Assembly (NCBI GenBank): GCA_022376925.1 | Contig: JAIOJX010000026.1 | Location: 202,716,400 to 202,780,399, forward strand | Source: Tragulus kanchil | Taxonomy: Eukaryota; Chordata; Mammalia; Artiodactyla; Tragulidae | Length of the DNA stretch: 64,000 bases | Direction: 5' to 3' | In this document: positions 48,946 through 59,874 of the stretch, piece by piece | Layout of the letters: every line of letters starts with the position of its first letter | Position numbering within the stretch: position 1 is the stretch's first letter | Program-made: the position numbers and the translations under genes | The notes under the pieces: model-generated | What the model was told of the DNA's origin: nothing | Databases searched by the model: none | The model's input: only the letters and a program-made list of their open reading frames with translations

Positions 48946-50852
48946 GTAGAGGTGATCAACTAAAGGAATTTATTAAGAACCTTCAATGGAATTATATGCT
49001 GAGATTAAAAAAGAAAGGTAATCAATATGAGTGTTCTTTCTTTGCCAAGCTTCAGAGATTGTAAAATGAGGAACAAAATTGCTGCACTGTGCAGTTCACT
49101 CTGCATTCTTTAACTATTTCGTGACGTAGTCATGCACTGTAAACGGTCAGGAAACTATAAATTTAGCAGGTTTATCACTAAGTGATTTAAATTTTAGTAT
49201 CTTAAACACTCTCTTATATTTTTATTATTCAGCATCTATTAGGAAAGTTCTGTTTCAAACTGATTTTTACCCAATACACCTCCGCCCCACCGACTAGAGC
49301 ATTTTGACTTTCAAAAATAAAAAAGGGGGAATACTTATAATTTGTATGTATATATTCACAGTTTTTATTATATATAAAAAAAATGTACAGCACTTTTGAA
49401 AAGCCAGAAGACATCACACACGCTCATTCCTTAGCAGCGTTAAGTGTAGCTGGTCACACCGGGGACATTTTGCCAGGCAACACACAAGAAACAGCCCTGA
49501 AGCCAGACCCGGTCAGATTGTCCCTTCCTCTTTTCTGAGAAAGCTTTTTGATGAGCTACTGATCTACCTAGTTTTCAAGTCACTTTAATACTGAAAAATC
49601 TTACAGCATTTGGATCTGTACCTTGGCTATATCATCATGTTTTCTCCCTTTTGTATTTTGTGAACACTGCAAAACAGGAGGTCACTTAATTTCTGCTAAT
49701 TAAGTCTAAGTGAAAAATCTCAAGTTTTTGAAATTGTCTCCCCAGAACCTATAATTTTCATTGACCTTTATTCTGTATATTTTATGAGGTTGCCTATCCC
49801 ACTGAATCTTAAAATGAAGCAAGTCAACACAAATGTACAAAATGAGAAAGGAATCGGAAAATCACAATTAATCTCTTCCCCAAGAGAGAAAATACAAAAG
49901 TTAGCCCTTGCCCCCAACTTACGAAGAGTGAGAGCCAGGTTAGTGGAAGGTATGGAGAAGATAAAAATTAACATAAAATAATATGTACTGTTTAGTACAG
50001 TTTTCAAGATTTTAGAATATGGTAGGGAAAATGGGCTAGCATATGGAGGTCAGGGTGTTCCAGTTTTTCACAGAAGTTCTAAAACATTTTGGAAATTCAA
50101 GGTTTTAGTGGAAGATTGTGTTGCAGTATAGTCTCTGTTCATTTTAACTGAGAAGGTAATATGATTCTACACTTAGTTTTATTTCTAGGTAAAATCATTG
50201 TTAGTTATTGACAATAGGTTGATCACACCCCTGCAGTCTGATTCTGTATTACCATTCCTGGGCTCATGGGTGAGCCAGACAGCCACTGGTTCACAAACGC
50301 ATTTTCATTTTAAGAGGCACAATCCCATATATTCTTTAGCTTCATTAAGTAAGACACAACAAGGGGAAAGATTTATCTTGAAAAATGGCTTTCAAATTCA
50401 AGTTGAACTGCAGTATTAATATAATCACACTGTGGCACAAAGTTAGCTTTTGGGCACTTCTTATTAAAAACAGCACAATGTTTCAACTTCTGACAAGACT
50501 CTTATAATGGAGCCTTGATTATCAACCCCAGACTATTACGTTCCTATAATCAGAGTTGAGTCTTTCCAGAATAGCAAACGTACATATGAGGTACAACTCA
50601 TCACAGCTTTTCTCATATTTATCTTGTAGGAAAGAGATTTCTTTTTTAAAAAAACTACAACTTTGCAATTTTTAAAAGATGGTTAACATTTTCTACCATG
50701 TTGAATTAGCAACATAAAACATGATGTTTAATCTATAAAGTTATACTCCGGTTCCCTAGAATTTATATGTATGTTTTTACTTCTAACCTGCAAGAAAACA
50801 ATTCCTATCTGATATTTGGTAGCAGAGCATTAAAAGATACTGTACACATGTG

Positions 50853-50853
<1 letters not shown>

Positions 50854-50878
<25 letters not shown>
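50854..50878. repeat. (TA)n microsatellite
   Basis: About 12 TA units between TGTGG and GTATATATTT, inside the probable TBPL1 3' untranslated region. Confidence 0.9.
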
Positions 50879-50886
<8 letters not shown>

Positions 50887-51484
50887 TTACAAAATACACT
50901 TCAAAATGAAGCTGACACACTTTAGCAAAAGTCTAAGCTTGCATAGATTAAAAAAAAAAGAATTATGAATACAATATTTGTTAAAATAAAAAATGGGGAA
51001 TAAAAGTTACAGAACGGATATGAAGAGAGATCTTTTCCAAACTTTTATTTGTGCACATTCAATTGAAAAAGATAACTTTTACAGGTTCTTTGGTGCCCAT
51101 ATTTAGCATACAAAAATGTAAAAGACTATTCACAAATAAAACACATTAGCTCAAACTGGAAGAAAATAATGACAACAACAAAGCAATCCGCGGTAGTGCA
51201 CACTACGACAGCTCTGCTCGTGGGGACATGAAAATTACTGCGGAAATAAATAGAATGTCCTTTTGTAAAAGCAGCAATGTCACGTCTTGTAAACTTCCTT
51301 TTTATATTACAGCAAGGTCTGAAATAAAATCCAAAGGGACTGGAGCTTACACTGTAGCCGTGAAAGAATAAAAGAGTCTATTTCCTCGATTACTGTTGGT
51401 CCAGTTTTCCTTTTGTTTTGAGTCCAATGTGCAGCAGGTTTTAAAAGATGCTCAGTTAAGGATTCTAACCAATTAAGTGGTGAA

Positions 51485-51564
51485 TTATAAAATTTCTTTC
51501 CTGCTTTCAAACACAAAGGGGTAAATCTGTTCCACAGCAGTAGCAACAGCCTTTACATTGGGCC
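51485..51564 (-). CDS. TBPL1: TBPL1 coding exon 6 (terminal)
   Basis: TBPL1 (TRF2/TLF) is a nuclear TBP-related factor. It binds TFIIA and TFIIB, directs transcription from TATA-less promoters and is required for spermiogenesis in mice. On the - strand this exon follows a TTACAG acceptor at 51565-51570, completes a split Gly codon, and encodes PNVKAVATAVEQIYPFVFES, then RKEIL and TAA (51485-51487). It is residues 161-186, the last helix of the second TBP-like repeat. Confidence 0.96.
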
Positions 51565-51807
51565 CTGTAACAACACAAGAGAGGAACGGGTGAGAAAAGG
51601 CAGACAAGCACTAGGAAAGGATGATTTCCCAGAATTACAAACAACTGAGTCCTTTACAGTATCAGGTTGTTTTTTACGCTGTACACTTATAGAACTGTAC
51701 AGTCATAGTAAGGACCAAGAGAATACAATTTTTTATGCACAATTAAAAGGGAATCAAACACAAAATGATGTTATTCATCTTGGTTTAGGGCACCATTGTG
51801 AAAAGAG

Positions 51808-53861
51808 AATAAATTTTTTTAAAAAATCACACAATCACAGAGAAGAATATGAAGTGCTAAAATATCCTTTTGGCCACTGTAGCTGGGCTGCCATTTAGGC
51901 TATGATTGAAGCTCCCAGGATGATCAAGGAGCCCAGCAGAGATAAACCAAGCTGCTGTCGGAGTGCTGGGAAACCAGAGGGCTGTTGGAAACTGCATGGT
52001 CTGAACATCCCCGGAGACCTACTGCTATTGGGTATTCGCATGTCTATTACTAATCTGGCCATTCACCCTTACATCTTACACAGCCAATTAAAAAAAAAAA
52101 AAAACCAGGGATGAGCTGATGCAATATATTTATTAATCCATATAATGCTAAGAATAACTTAAAATATGTAGCCTTTCATCCAAATGGTTAAAAAATATAT
52201 AGAAAAGGACAATAAAAAATATTTTTATAAATCTTATTTTATAAAATGTTTATAAACATTCTTTTTTCCCCACCAAAGTTTAAACTTAGCTTTGGAAAAA
52301 TTCTAAAAATGTGAACATGCATCCACTGGGAACCTCTGAGGTATGGCCACGTTTTACTTGGTCTACTCCTTCCTGACTCAACCTCAGACAGTGCACACAG
52401 TATAGAGCTTCGCCCATGGGAACCACTCAGAAAGCGTCCACTGGATCAATAGCTCAGAGGGTATTTCAGATGCCAGTACACAGTGCATACTAAGTAACCA
52501 TGTCAATGGTCTTCAGTTTGCTGTTGTGTTTAATTATCTATTAATATATATTTTATATATGCATTATTTCATTCCACACTTCTTGTTGTTTAGTTGCCAA
52601 GTTGTGTTCAACTCCTTTGAGACACCATGGGTGATAGCCCACCAGGCTCCTCTTTCTGGGAGAACACATAGGATTCTCCAGGCAAGAATAATGGAGTGGG
52701 CTGCCACTTCCTTCACCAGGTCATCTTCCTAATTCAGGGATTAAACCTGAGTCTCCTGCTTGGCAGGCAGATTCTTTACCACTGAGCCACCTGGAAAGCC
52801 CTTTTCTTTTACTTAGCTGACATTGGCAAGATTTTGAAGGACCTTTCCCAGGAAAAATAAATTTTTAAAAATCACACAATCACAGAGAAGAATATGAAGT
52901 GCTAAAATATCCTTTTGGCCACTGTAGCTGGGCTGCCATTTAGGCTATGATTGAAGCTCCCAGGATGATCAAGGAGCCCAGCAGAGATAAACCAAGCTGC
53001 TGTCGGAGTGCTGGGAAACCAGAGGGCTGTTGGAAACTGCATGGTCTGAACATCCCCGGAGACCTACTGCTATTGGGTATTCGCATGTCTATTACTAATC
53101 TGGCCATTCACCCTTACATCTTACACAGCCAATTAAAAAAAAAAAAAAACCAGGGATGAGCTGATGCAATATATTTATTAATCCATATAATGCTAAGAAT
53201 AACTTAAAATATGTAGCCTTTCATCCAAATGGTTAAAAAATATATAGAAAAGGACAATAAAAAATATTTTTATAAATCTTATTTTATAAAATGTTTATAA
53301 ACATTCTTTTTTCCCCACCAAAGTTTAAACTTAGCTTTGGAAAAATTCTAAAAATGTGAACATGCATCCACTGGGAACCTCTGAGGTATGGCCACGTTTT
53401 ACTTGGTCTACTCCTTCCTGACTCAACCTCAGACAGTGCACACAGTATAGAGCTTCGCCCATGGGAACCACTCAGAAAGCGTCCACTGGATCAATAGCTC
53501 AGAGGGTATTTCAGATGCCAGTACACAGTGCATACTAAGTAACCATGTCAATGGTCTTCAGTTTGCTGTTGTGTTTAATTATCTATTAATATATATTTTA
53601 TATACGCATTATTTCATTCCACACTTCTTGTTGTTTAGTTGCCAAGTTGTGTTCAACTCCTTTGAGACACCATGGGTGATAGCCCACCAGGCTCCTCTTT
53701 CTGGGAGAACACATAGGATTCTCCAGGCAAGAATAATGGAGTGGGCTGCCACTTCCTTCACCAGGTCATCTTCCTAATTCAGGGATTAAACCTGAGTCTC
53801 CTGCTTGGCAGGCAGATTCTTTACCACTGAGCCACCTGGAAAGCCCTTTTCTTTTACTTAG
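51808..53861. repeat. Tandem duplication 16 (51808-52816 / 52856-53861)
   Basis: The offset is 1045 bp. The left end varies in the T and A runs (TTTTTTTAAAAAATCAC against TTTTTAAAAATCAC). A spacer of about 40 bp at 52817-52856 is unmatched. One internal substitution is visible at TATATGCATT against TATACGCATT. Confidence 0.95.
52583..52802 (-). mobile_element. Bov-tA SINE (second copy at 53628-53847)
   Basis: Reverse complement of Bov-tA: TTGTTTAGTTGCCAAGTTGTG, GATAGCCCACCAGGCTCCTC, CAGGCAAGAATAATGGAGTG, ending in the head ACTGAGCCACCTGGAAAGCC. Confidence 0.9.
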
Positions 53862-54684
53862 TAAGGACTTAATACATTTTAGAGCCTTTGTGAAGTCTGA
53901 GCTCCAAACTGTAGAAAAAGAGATAATAAAAAAGGAAAGAAACAGACTTTTTGCCTATCACTCCACTTTTAAAATTTAGGCATGACCCTGGCAAGAGCAT
54001 TTAAAAGTCTCTAAGATGTGAAAATCCATGGATGAATCAAAGTTTAAGCTTTTTTACTGAAGGTTTATAGGTGTCAATAATTTTTAATTTGCTTTAAGCA
54101 TTAAGGGAATAAAAAAAAAAAAATTAAGGACACTAGATAAATTTTCCTTAAATTTGCCAAAGGTTGGGCCTGACTCCCAGGTGATGTCTCTGAAAATTTA
54201 CAACCACAGTACTATTAAAAAAAGATCATCCTGTGTGCTAATGCTACACTTTGACACCCATGCTTTGTCTTCTGAAATCACCCCTTCTAAATAATTAAAA
54301 AGAATAAAAGGATGTAACAAAATACACATAAAACATAATAGGTACCAACTCTATCTGAATATTTTGCTCATGTTAAACCTCTATGAAGCTTATAAAATAG
54401 GCTTCTTTTGAGAATTTTAAATGCAAGATGCTGTAAATTTAAAAACCACGTATGAAAATATATACTAGAATATTCTTAATTCCAAAGTGAAAGCTACCGA
54501 ATGCCTATGGAATAATATTCATGTACTCTGTATTAGATAACAATAAAAATTACTGATACACAAGTATGTGGGACAATACATATGAATCTCACTAAGCTAA
54601 TAATGAAGATAAAGACAAACACCAGTGTACATAAGATTTCAAAATAGTACAGAAAAGTAGGTTAAACTAATCTACTGTGTTTGC

Positions 54685-55145
54685 CAACAAAGGTCCATAT
54701 AGTCAAAGCTATGGTGTTTCCAGTATTCATGTACGGATGTGAGAGTTGGACCATAAAGAAGGCCGAGCACTGAAGAATTGATGCTTTTGAATTGTGGTGC
54801 TGGAGAAGACTCTTGAGAGCCACCTGGACAGTAAGTAGAACAAACCACTCACTCCTAAAGGCCACCAACCCTAAATATTCACTGGAAGGTCTGATGTTGA
54901 AGCTGAAGCTCCAATACTTTGGTTACCTGATGTGAAGAACTGACCCACTGAAAAAGACCTTGATGCTGGAAAAGACTGAGGGCAGGAAGAACAGGGGGTA
55001 ACAGAGGATGAGATGGTTGGATGGCGTCACTGACAATGGACATGAGTTTTAGCAAATTCGGGAGATGACAAAGGACAGGGAAGCCTGGCATGCTGCAGTC
55101 CAGAGGGTTGAAGAGTTGGCCATGACTTAGCTACTGAACAACAAT
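54685..55145 (+). mobile_element. BovB/ART2A 3' fragment (partial second copy 55921-56322)
   Basis: Sense BovB 3' end: GGTCCATATAGTCAAAGCTATGG, GAAGAATTGATGCTTTTGAA, CTGATGTTGAAGCTGAAGCTCC, AGGATGAGATGGTTGGATGG, finishing with GGCCATGACTTAGCTACTGAAC. The second copy lacks about the first 60 bp because the duplicated unit starts inside the element. Confidence 0.88.
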
Positions 55146-55171
55146 GACACCTGTGTTAAAAATAAGGAGAT

Positions 55172-55470
55172 TGGGCTTCCCCTGGTGGTCCAGCGGGTAA
55201 GGACACTGCCTTGCAGTGCAAGGGGTGCCGGTTCGATCCCTGATCTGGGAAGATCCCACATGCCGTGGAGTGGCTGGACCGATGTGTCCAATTACTGAGC
55301 TGGAGCTCTGGAGCTCATGCGCCCAGAGCCGGCGCTCTGCAACAACAGAGGCCACCGTGATAGGAGGCCCACACAGGCCAAAGAACAAAGATGGATGAAA
55401 CTAGACAAATGAAAGACCAATGAAAGTGGCCTGCCCATCCCCCTCCCTCCCCACTCCACCCCAAAATAAG
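55172..55470 (+). mobile_element. CHR-type SINE (counterpart at 56348-56634)
   Basis: GGGCTTCCCCTGGTGGTCCAG head, GGTTCGATCCCTG, GTGTCCAATTAC, and a C-rich end (CCATCCCCCTCCCTCCCCAC). The two copies differ by well over ten substitutions in about 250 bp plus one 12-bp indel, unlike their nearly identical flanks. Confidence 0.9.
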
Positions 55471-55600
55471 GCGATTGGTTCCTTGAGGAAAGTAGAAGTG
55501 GCTAAACGGGACAAAGCAGATTTTTCTGCTATTTTGGTATGGTCACCTCTTATCTCATTCAATTCATAATCAAAAGCTTAGTTTCAATATCATAAAATAC

Positions 55601-55695
55601 CTGTTACTGTGATACTTCCTGTTGAAAAAATCTGCAATGTAGCTCTTAGAGATTTTATCCGATAGCACACAGCAGGATGAAGTTCAGGTTCATAA
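55601..55695 (-). CDS. TBPL1: TBPL1 exon 5, duplicate copy
   Basis: Same 95 nt and splice sites as the exon at 56766-56860. It is the nearest exon upstream of exon 6, so splicing could use either copy. Using both exon 4/5 sets would add 199 nt and break the frame. Confidence 0.6.
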
Positions 55696-55787
55696 CTATA
55701 CAAAAAAAGCCACAATTAATGTAAATTTTTATAGAATGACAAGCAATTGCAAATCTGATAAATTACCTTGGTTCTTCAAAGACCTAC

Positions 55788-55885
55788 CTGGCATGAGGTC
55801 TATTGTTCTTTGTGAATTCTGGCAACGGATTTCAAATGGCATGTTACACACTGCCAAAACGTTAACAACCTTAAAATCTGTAAAT
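55788..55885 (-). pseudogene. TBPL1: Damaged duplicate of TBPL1 exon 4
   Basis: Compared with 56953-57056, this copy has lost one A in the codons for RLPEF (TGGCAACGG for TGGCAAACGG on +), a frameshift. Its first bases and acceptor are replaced by unrelated sequence. It cannot serve as an exon as written. Both defects lie within 70 bp of each other near the end of the duplicated unit. Confidence 0.85.
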
Positions 55886-56765
55886 TTCCTTTAAAACCCA
55901 TGAATTATTTTGAAACAAAGAGTTGACCATAAAGAAGGCCGAGCACTGAAGAATTGATGCTTTTGAATTGTGGTGCTGGAGAAGACTCTTGAGAGCCACC
56001 TGGACAGTAAGTAGAACAAACCACTCACTCCTAAAGGCCACCAACCCTAAATATTCACTGGAAGGTCTGATGTTGAAGCTGAAGCTCCAATACTTTGGTT
56101 ACCTGATGTGAAGAACTGACCCACTGAAAAAGACCTTGATGCTGGAAAAGACTGAGGGCAGGAAGAACAGGGGGTAACAGAGGATGAGATGGTTGGATGG
56201 CGTCACTGACAATGGACATGAGTTTTAGCAAATTCGGGAGATGACAAAGGACAGGGAAGCCTGGCATGCTGCAGTCCAGAGGGTTGAAGAGTTGGCCATG
56301 ACTTAGCTACTGAACAACAATGACACCTGTGTTAAAAATAAGGAGATTGGGCTTCCCCTGGTGGTCCAGCGGGTAAGGACACTGCCTTGCAGTGCAAGGG
56401 GTGCCGGTTCGATCCCTGGCCTGGGAAGATCCCAGGTGCCGTGGAGTGGCTGGACTGATGTGTCCAATTACCAAGCCGGAGCTCTGGAGCGCATGCGCCC
56501 AGAGCCGGTGCTCTGCAACGACAGAGGCCACCGCGATGGGAGGCCCACAGAAGCCAAAGAACAAAGACGGATGAAACTAGACCAATGAAAGTGGCCTGCC
56601 CATCCCCCTCCCTCCCCACTCCACCCCAAAATAAGGCGATTGGTTCCTTGAGGAAAGTAGAAGTGGCTAAACGGGACAAAGCAGATTTTTCTGCTATTTT
56701 GGTATGGTCACCTCTTATCTCATTCAATTCATAATCAAAAGCTTAGTTTCAATATCATAAAATAC

Positions 56766-56860
56766 CTGTTACTGTGATACTTCCTGTTGAAAAAATCTGC
56801 AATGTAGCTCTTAGAGATTTTATCCGATAGCACACAGCAGGATGAAGTTCAGGTTCATAA
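56766..56860 (-). CDS. TBPL1: TBPL1 coding exon 5
   Basis: Between an ATAG acceptor and a GTATTT donor, 95 nt. It completes the split Ser, then encodes YEPELHPAVCYRIKSLRATL and QIFSTGSITVT (residues 129-161). This is the centre of the second TBP-like repeat, where strands of the saddle carry the TFIIA/TFIIB-binding surface. The phenylalanines that intercalate in TATA DNA in TBP are not conserved in this family. Confidence 0.95.
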
Positions 56861-56952
56861 CTATACAAAAAAAGCCACAATTAATGTAAATTTTTATAGA
56901 ATGACAAGCAATTGCAAATCTGATAAATTACCTTGGTTCTTCAAAGACCTAC

Positions 56953-57056
56953 CTGGCATGAGGTCTATTGTTCTTTGTGAATTCTGGCAAACGGATTTCA
57001 AATGGCATGTTACACACTGCCAAAACGTTAACAACCTTAAAATCTGTAAATATTAC
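56953..57056 (-). CDS. TBPL1: TBPL1 coding exon 4
   Basis: The acceptor is CTAAAAG and the donor GTAGGT; 104 nt. It encodes VIFTDFKVVNVLAVCNMPFE, then IRLPEFTKNNRPHA (residues 95-128), linking the two TBP-like repeats. It is intact, unlike the copy at 55788, so this is the version consistent with a 186-residue protein. Confidence 0.96.
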
Positions 57057-57235
57057 CTTTTAGGAGAAAATGAAAACCAATGAATTATTTTGAAACAAAG
57101 AAAAAACCTGTTCACCATGGCAATCTTACTCATTAAATTTTAATCCTTAAAAATTAGAGCAAAAACATTGAAAGCATGGCTTTAGTATTTTAAGTTATCA
57201 GAGGCGCTTTAATGCCATAATTAAAGGGGTGAGGT

Positions 57236-57448
57236 GAAAGTCACTCAGTCGTGTCCAACTCTTTGTGACCCATGGACAAGCCATGGAATTCTCCAGGCAA
57301 GAATACTGGCTTGAAAAAAAAAAACGAAAAAAGAATACTGGCTTGGTTAGTTTTTCCTTCTCCAGAAGTTCTTCCTAATCCAGGGATTGAACCCAGGTTT
57401 TCCACAATGCAGGCAGATTCTTTACCATCTGAGCCACCAGGGAAGCCC
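57236..57448 (-). mobile_element. Bov-tA SINE with internal A-rich insertion
   Basis: Reverse complement of Bov-tA: GTCACTCAGTCGTGTCCAAC, CCAGGCAAGAATACTGG, CCAGGGATTGAACCCAGG, ATCTGAGCCACCAGGGAAGCC. GAATACTGGCTTG occurs twice around an A-run at 57314-57325, a small internal slip or repeat. Confidence 0.85.
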
Positions 57449-57519
57449 AAGAATACTGGAATGGGTAGATAATCCTTTCTCCAGGGGAGCTCAAAAACTT
57501 TATTAAAAAATAAAGCCTG

Positions 57520-57794
57520 GGGCTTCCCTGGTGGTCCAGTGGGTAAAGAGTCTGCCTTGCAGTGCAAGGGGCATTGGTTCGATCCCTGGCCTGGGAAGAT
57601 CCCACGTGCTGTGCAGTGGCTGGACCGGTGTGTCCAGTTACGAGCCAGCACTCTACAGTGCATGCTCCCAGAGCTGGTGCTCTGCAAGGAGAGAGGCCAC
57701 TGCATGAGGCCCACCCAGGCAAAAGAACAAAGATGGATGAAAATAAATAAAAATGAAAGACCAATACAAGTGGCCAAAACTTAAAATAAAATAA
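57520..57794 (+). mobile_element. CHR-type SINE, first of a head-to-tail pair
   Basis: GGGCTTCCCTGGTGGTCCAG head, GGTTCGATCCCTGGCCTGGG, A-rich tail with (AAAAT)n. It is flanked by AATAAAGCCTGG at 57509-57520 and again at 57795-57806. Confidence 0.92.
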
Positions 57795-57805
57795 AATAAA
57801 GCCTG

Positions 57806-58070
57806 GGGCTTCCCTGGTGGTCCAGTGGATACAGAGTCCGCCTTACAGTGTAGGGGATACAGGTTCGATCCCTGGCCTGGGAAGATCCCACGTGCTATGG
57901 AGCAGTGTGCCAAATTAAGAGCCAGCACTCTGGAGCACATGTGCCCAGAGCCGGTGCTCTGCAACAAGAGAGGCCACTGCGATGGGAGGCGGACACAGGC
58001 CAAAGAATTAAGATGGATGAAAATAAATAAATAAATAACCAATTAAAAAAGGTCAAAACTAAAAAAAAAA
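57806..58070 (+). mobile_element. CHR-type SINE, second of a head-to-tail pair
   Basis: Same family as its neighbour but with many substitutions, so not a recent tandem copy. AATAAAGCCT precedes it (57795-57804) and follows it (58071-58080). The same target string therefore occurs three times around two elements. Confidence 0.92.
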
Positions 58071-58526
58071 AATAAAGCCTAAGATAACTGCATGATTAAA
58101 ACAGTACACAGAAGGTCTTGTGAATCTTATTTCAATTCAATTTTTTAACACTTTAAACAGGATATTTAACCAACGGGAGAAGAAGAACAGTGAGAAAAAA
58201 CTAAAGAGGATTCCTCCTTGAAAAGTCAAAATGGAAAAGCTGTCACTCAAAACTCAAAAAGCAGTGGACACAGCTCCAAAGGCCAAACTTTTTCTAATAT
58301 TTAGTAAGGCAGAATGATGTTCCTGTAAACTTAGTCAGAGGTTTGTTCATATAGGTGGATAGGATGAAGAAGAGTTACAAAACTGTGTTTTTATCTCAAT
58401 GGGATTTCTCTCAGCATCTCTAATATAATGCAAAGGAAAGAGGTTCCAAGGATGAAAATAATGTCCTCTCAATATGTATAACTTCAGCTACTTCGACCAA
58501 TATTTTAATGGTTACCCTGTTATCTT

Positions 58527-58740
58527 GGGCTTCCCAGGTGGCTCAGTGGTAAAGAACCTGCCTGCCAACGTAGGAGACACAAGAGACTCAGGTTTGATCC
58601 CTGGGTCGGGAAGATCCCCAGAAGTAGGAAATGGCAACCCACTCCAGGATTTCTGCCTGGGAAGTTCCATGGACAGAGGAGCCTGGCCGGCTACAGTCTA
58701 TGGAATCGCCAAAAGTCAGACAAGATTGAGTGCGTGTGTG
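58527..58740 (+). mobile_element. Bov-tA SINE with (CA)n end
   Basis: GGGCTTCCCAGGTGGCTCAG head through CAGACAAGATTGAGTGCG and a short CACACACA tract. A perfect 13-bp target duplication, ACCCTGTTATCTT, lies at 58514-58526 and 58756-58768. Confidence 0.94.
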
Positions 58741-59568
58741 CGCACACACACACACACCCTGTTATCTTTTCAATTGTTCCTAGTAAAACTGAAAATCTGG
58801 ATGAACTAACTTCCCACTCAGCACTGGCACAAGGCAGTGGACGAAAGTCACAAAATGTGCACGGGGCCCTGCCATCAGTCACGGCTCTATCCTGCACTCC
58901 CTGCCAGCACCAGCACCTCCGCGACTCCAGTACCTGCGCGCCTTCCTAGCACCTCTGGGTAGACAGCAGTTGTCAGAGAGAAACTCGGCTTCCTAACCCC
59001 TCCCACCCAAATCCCAAAGTGCTGGTCCACCTCTTCAGGAATCATAGCTCATCTTTTTCTTTCACTCACTCATCACTTCCAAGTGACCCAGAGAGTCCCA
59101 GATAGGTACTCATTGTATTCAAAGGCATGCCTCTAAAAAATCATATTTGACAAGGCTGACCAGCTATAGTTGGTCACCTTACAAGTGCTAGTAACCAGTC
59201 TCAGCAGAGTCCTGAAGCTCTCACTCATCATTCCAACAAAACATTCTTGTGATGATTAAGACAAATTGTGTGTGTGTGCGTGAAGTGAAAAATGTAAGGA
59301 GCTGAAAAGCAGCTAATATGTAAGGAAACAGGTTTCACTCTTTCCAAGGGAAAGGGACTAGTGAAAAAGCCAAGACCCTTTACAAACACCCATGTGGGCA
59401 AGGTCTGCCAACTACATTTTAGAGCTGAAAGACAGTGTCATACAGCATAAAAAAAGGTCAATCCTAAGAGGACTTTGTGGTGACTTCTTTAGTCCATTAA
59501 ATTAAAAATATATTTACAAAAATAAATCTCTGAGTATGTCCAGCTTGGCTAGCTTTTGAAAGCATTAC

Positions 59569-59632
59569 CTGAAATCCTAGTTTCTGAAGACTACGGGCTA
59601 AACGTCTGGCACCAAATTTAGCTTCTTCTTCG
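59569..59632 (-). CDS. TBPL1: TBPL1 coding exon 3
   Basis: The acceptor is ACCATAG and the donor GTAATG; 64 nt. It completes Ser73 and encodes EEEAKFGARRLARSLQKLGF followed by Q (residues 74-94). This is the long helix that closes the first TBP-like repeat. Exon size and phases fit neighbours without any gap. Confidence 0.96.
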
Positions 59633-59791
59633 CTATGGTTTGAAAGAAAGAAAACCTGTATCAGTTACACAGCAAATAAATTTTATACCGAGAAACACAA
59701 CAAACTGAACATGTAATTTTGTTTTCAAGTGTGGAAAAATGTCCTTCCCATGAGGGGAAAATTAAAGAATAAAAATCCAGGTAACGTTTAC

Positions 59792-59874
59792 CTTGTTGCT
59801 CCAGTGCAAATAATTTTTCCTGAGGACCAAATTGTAGCTGTAATTCTAGGCTTTCTAAGCTTCATTAATACTTT
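59792..59874 (-). CDS. TBPL1: TBPL1 coding exon 2
   Basis: The acceptor is TTTGCAG and the donor GTAAAC; 83 nt. It encodes KVLMKLRKPRITATIWSSGK and IICTGAT (residues 46-72), the beta strands of the first TBP-like repeat. Only 159 nt of intron separate it from exon 3. Confidence 0.96.

Larger units (their letters stand above)
46162..51484. other. Shared 3' region between SLC2A12 and TBPL1
   Basis: SLC2A12 (+) and TBPL1 (-) converge here, so most of this DNA should be 3' untranslated sequence of one or both. Candidate AATAAA signals on + are at 46841-46846 and 47330-47335. A candidate for TBPL1 is TTTATT at about 51044-51049. Duplication 15 and a tRNA-Cys-half retrocopy lie inside. From 48946 to 51300 there are no recognisable repeats except a TA tract. 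Confidence 0.6.
51565..55600 (-). other. TBPL1: TBPL1 intron before the terminal exon
   Basis: Contains duplication 16 with a Bov-tA copy, then about 800 bp of AT-rich sequence with nothing recognisable (53870-54680), then a BovB/ART2A piece and a CHR SINE that belong to duplication 17. Confidence 0.85.
54744..57100. repeat. Tandem duplication 17 (54744-55920 / 55921-57100), includes TBPL1 exons 4 and 5
   Basis: The offset starts at 1177 (1176 once past a one-base indel) and is 1165 past the SINE. BovB and TBPL1 sequence in the two units is almost identical, but the CHR SINE between them differs at many positions and lacks 12 bp in the second unit. The last part of the left unit (55886-55905) is scrambled relative to the right unit, which destroys a splice acceptor. 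Confidence 0.95.
57057..59568 (-). other. TBPL1: TBPL1 intron between exons 3 and 4
   Basis: Holds four SINEs (57236-58070 and 58527-58740). From 58770 to 59560 there is unique sequence with no feature I can name. Confidence 0.88.
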
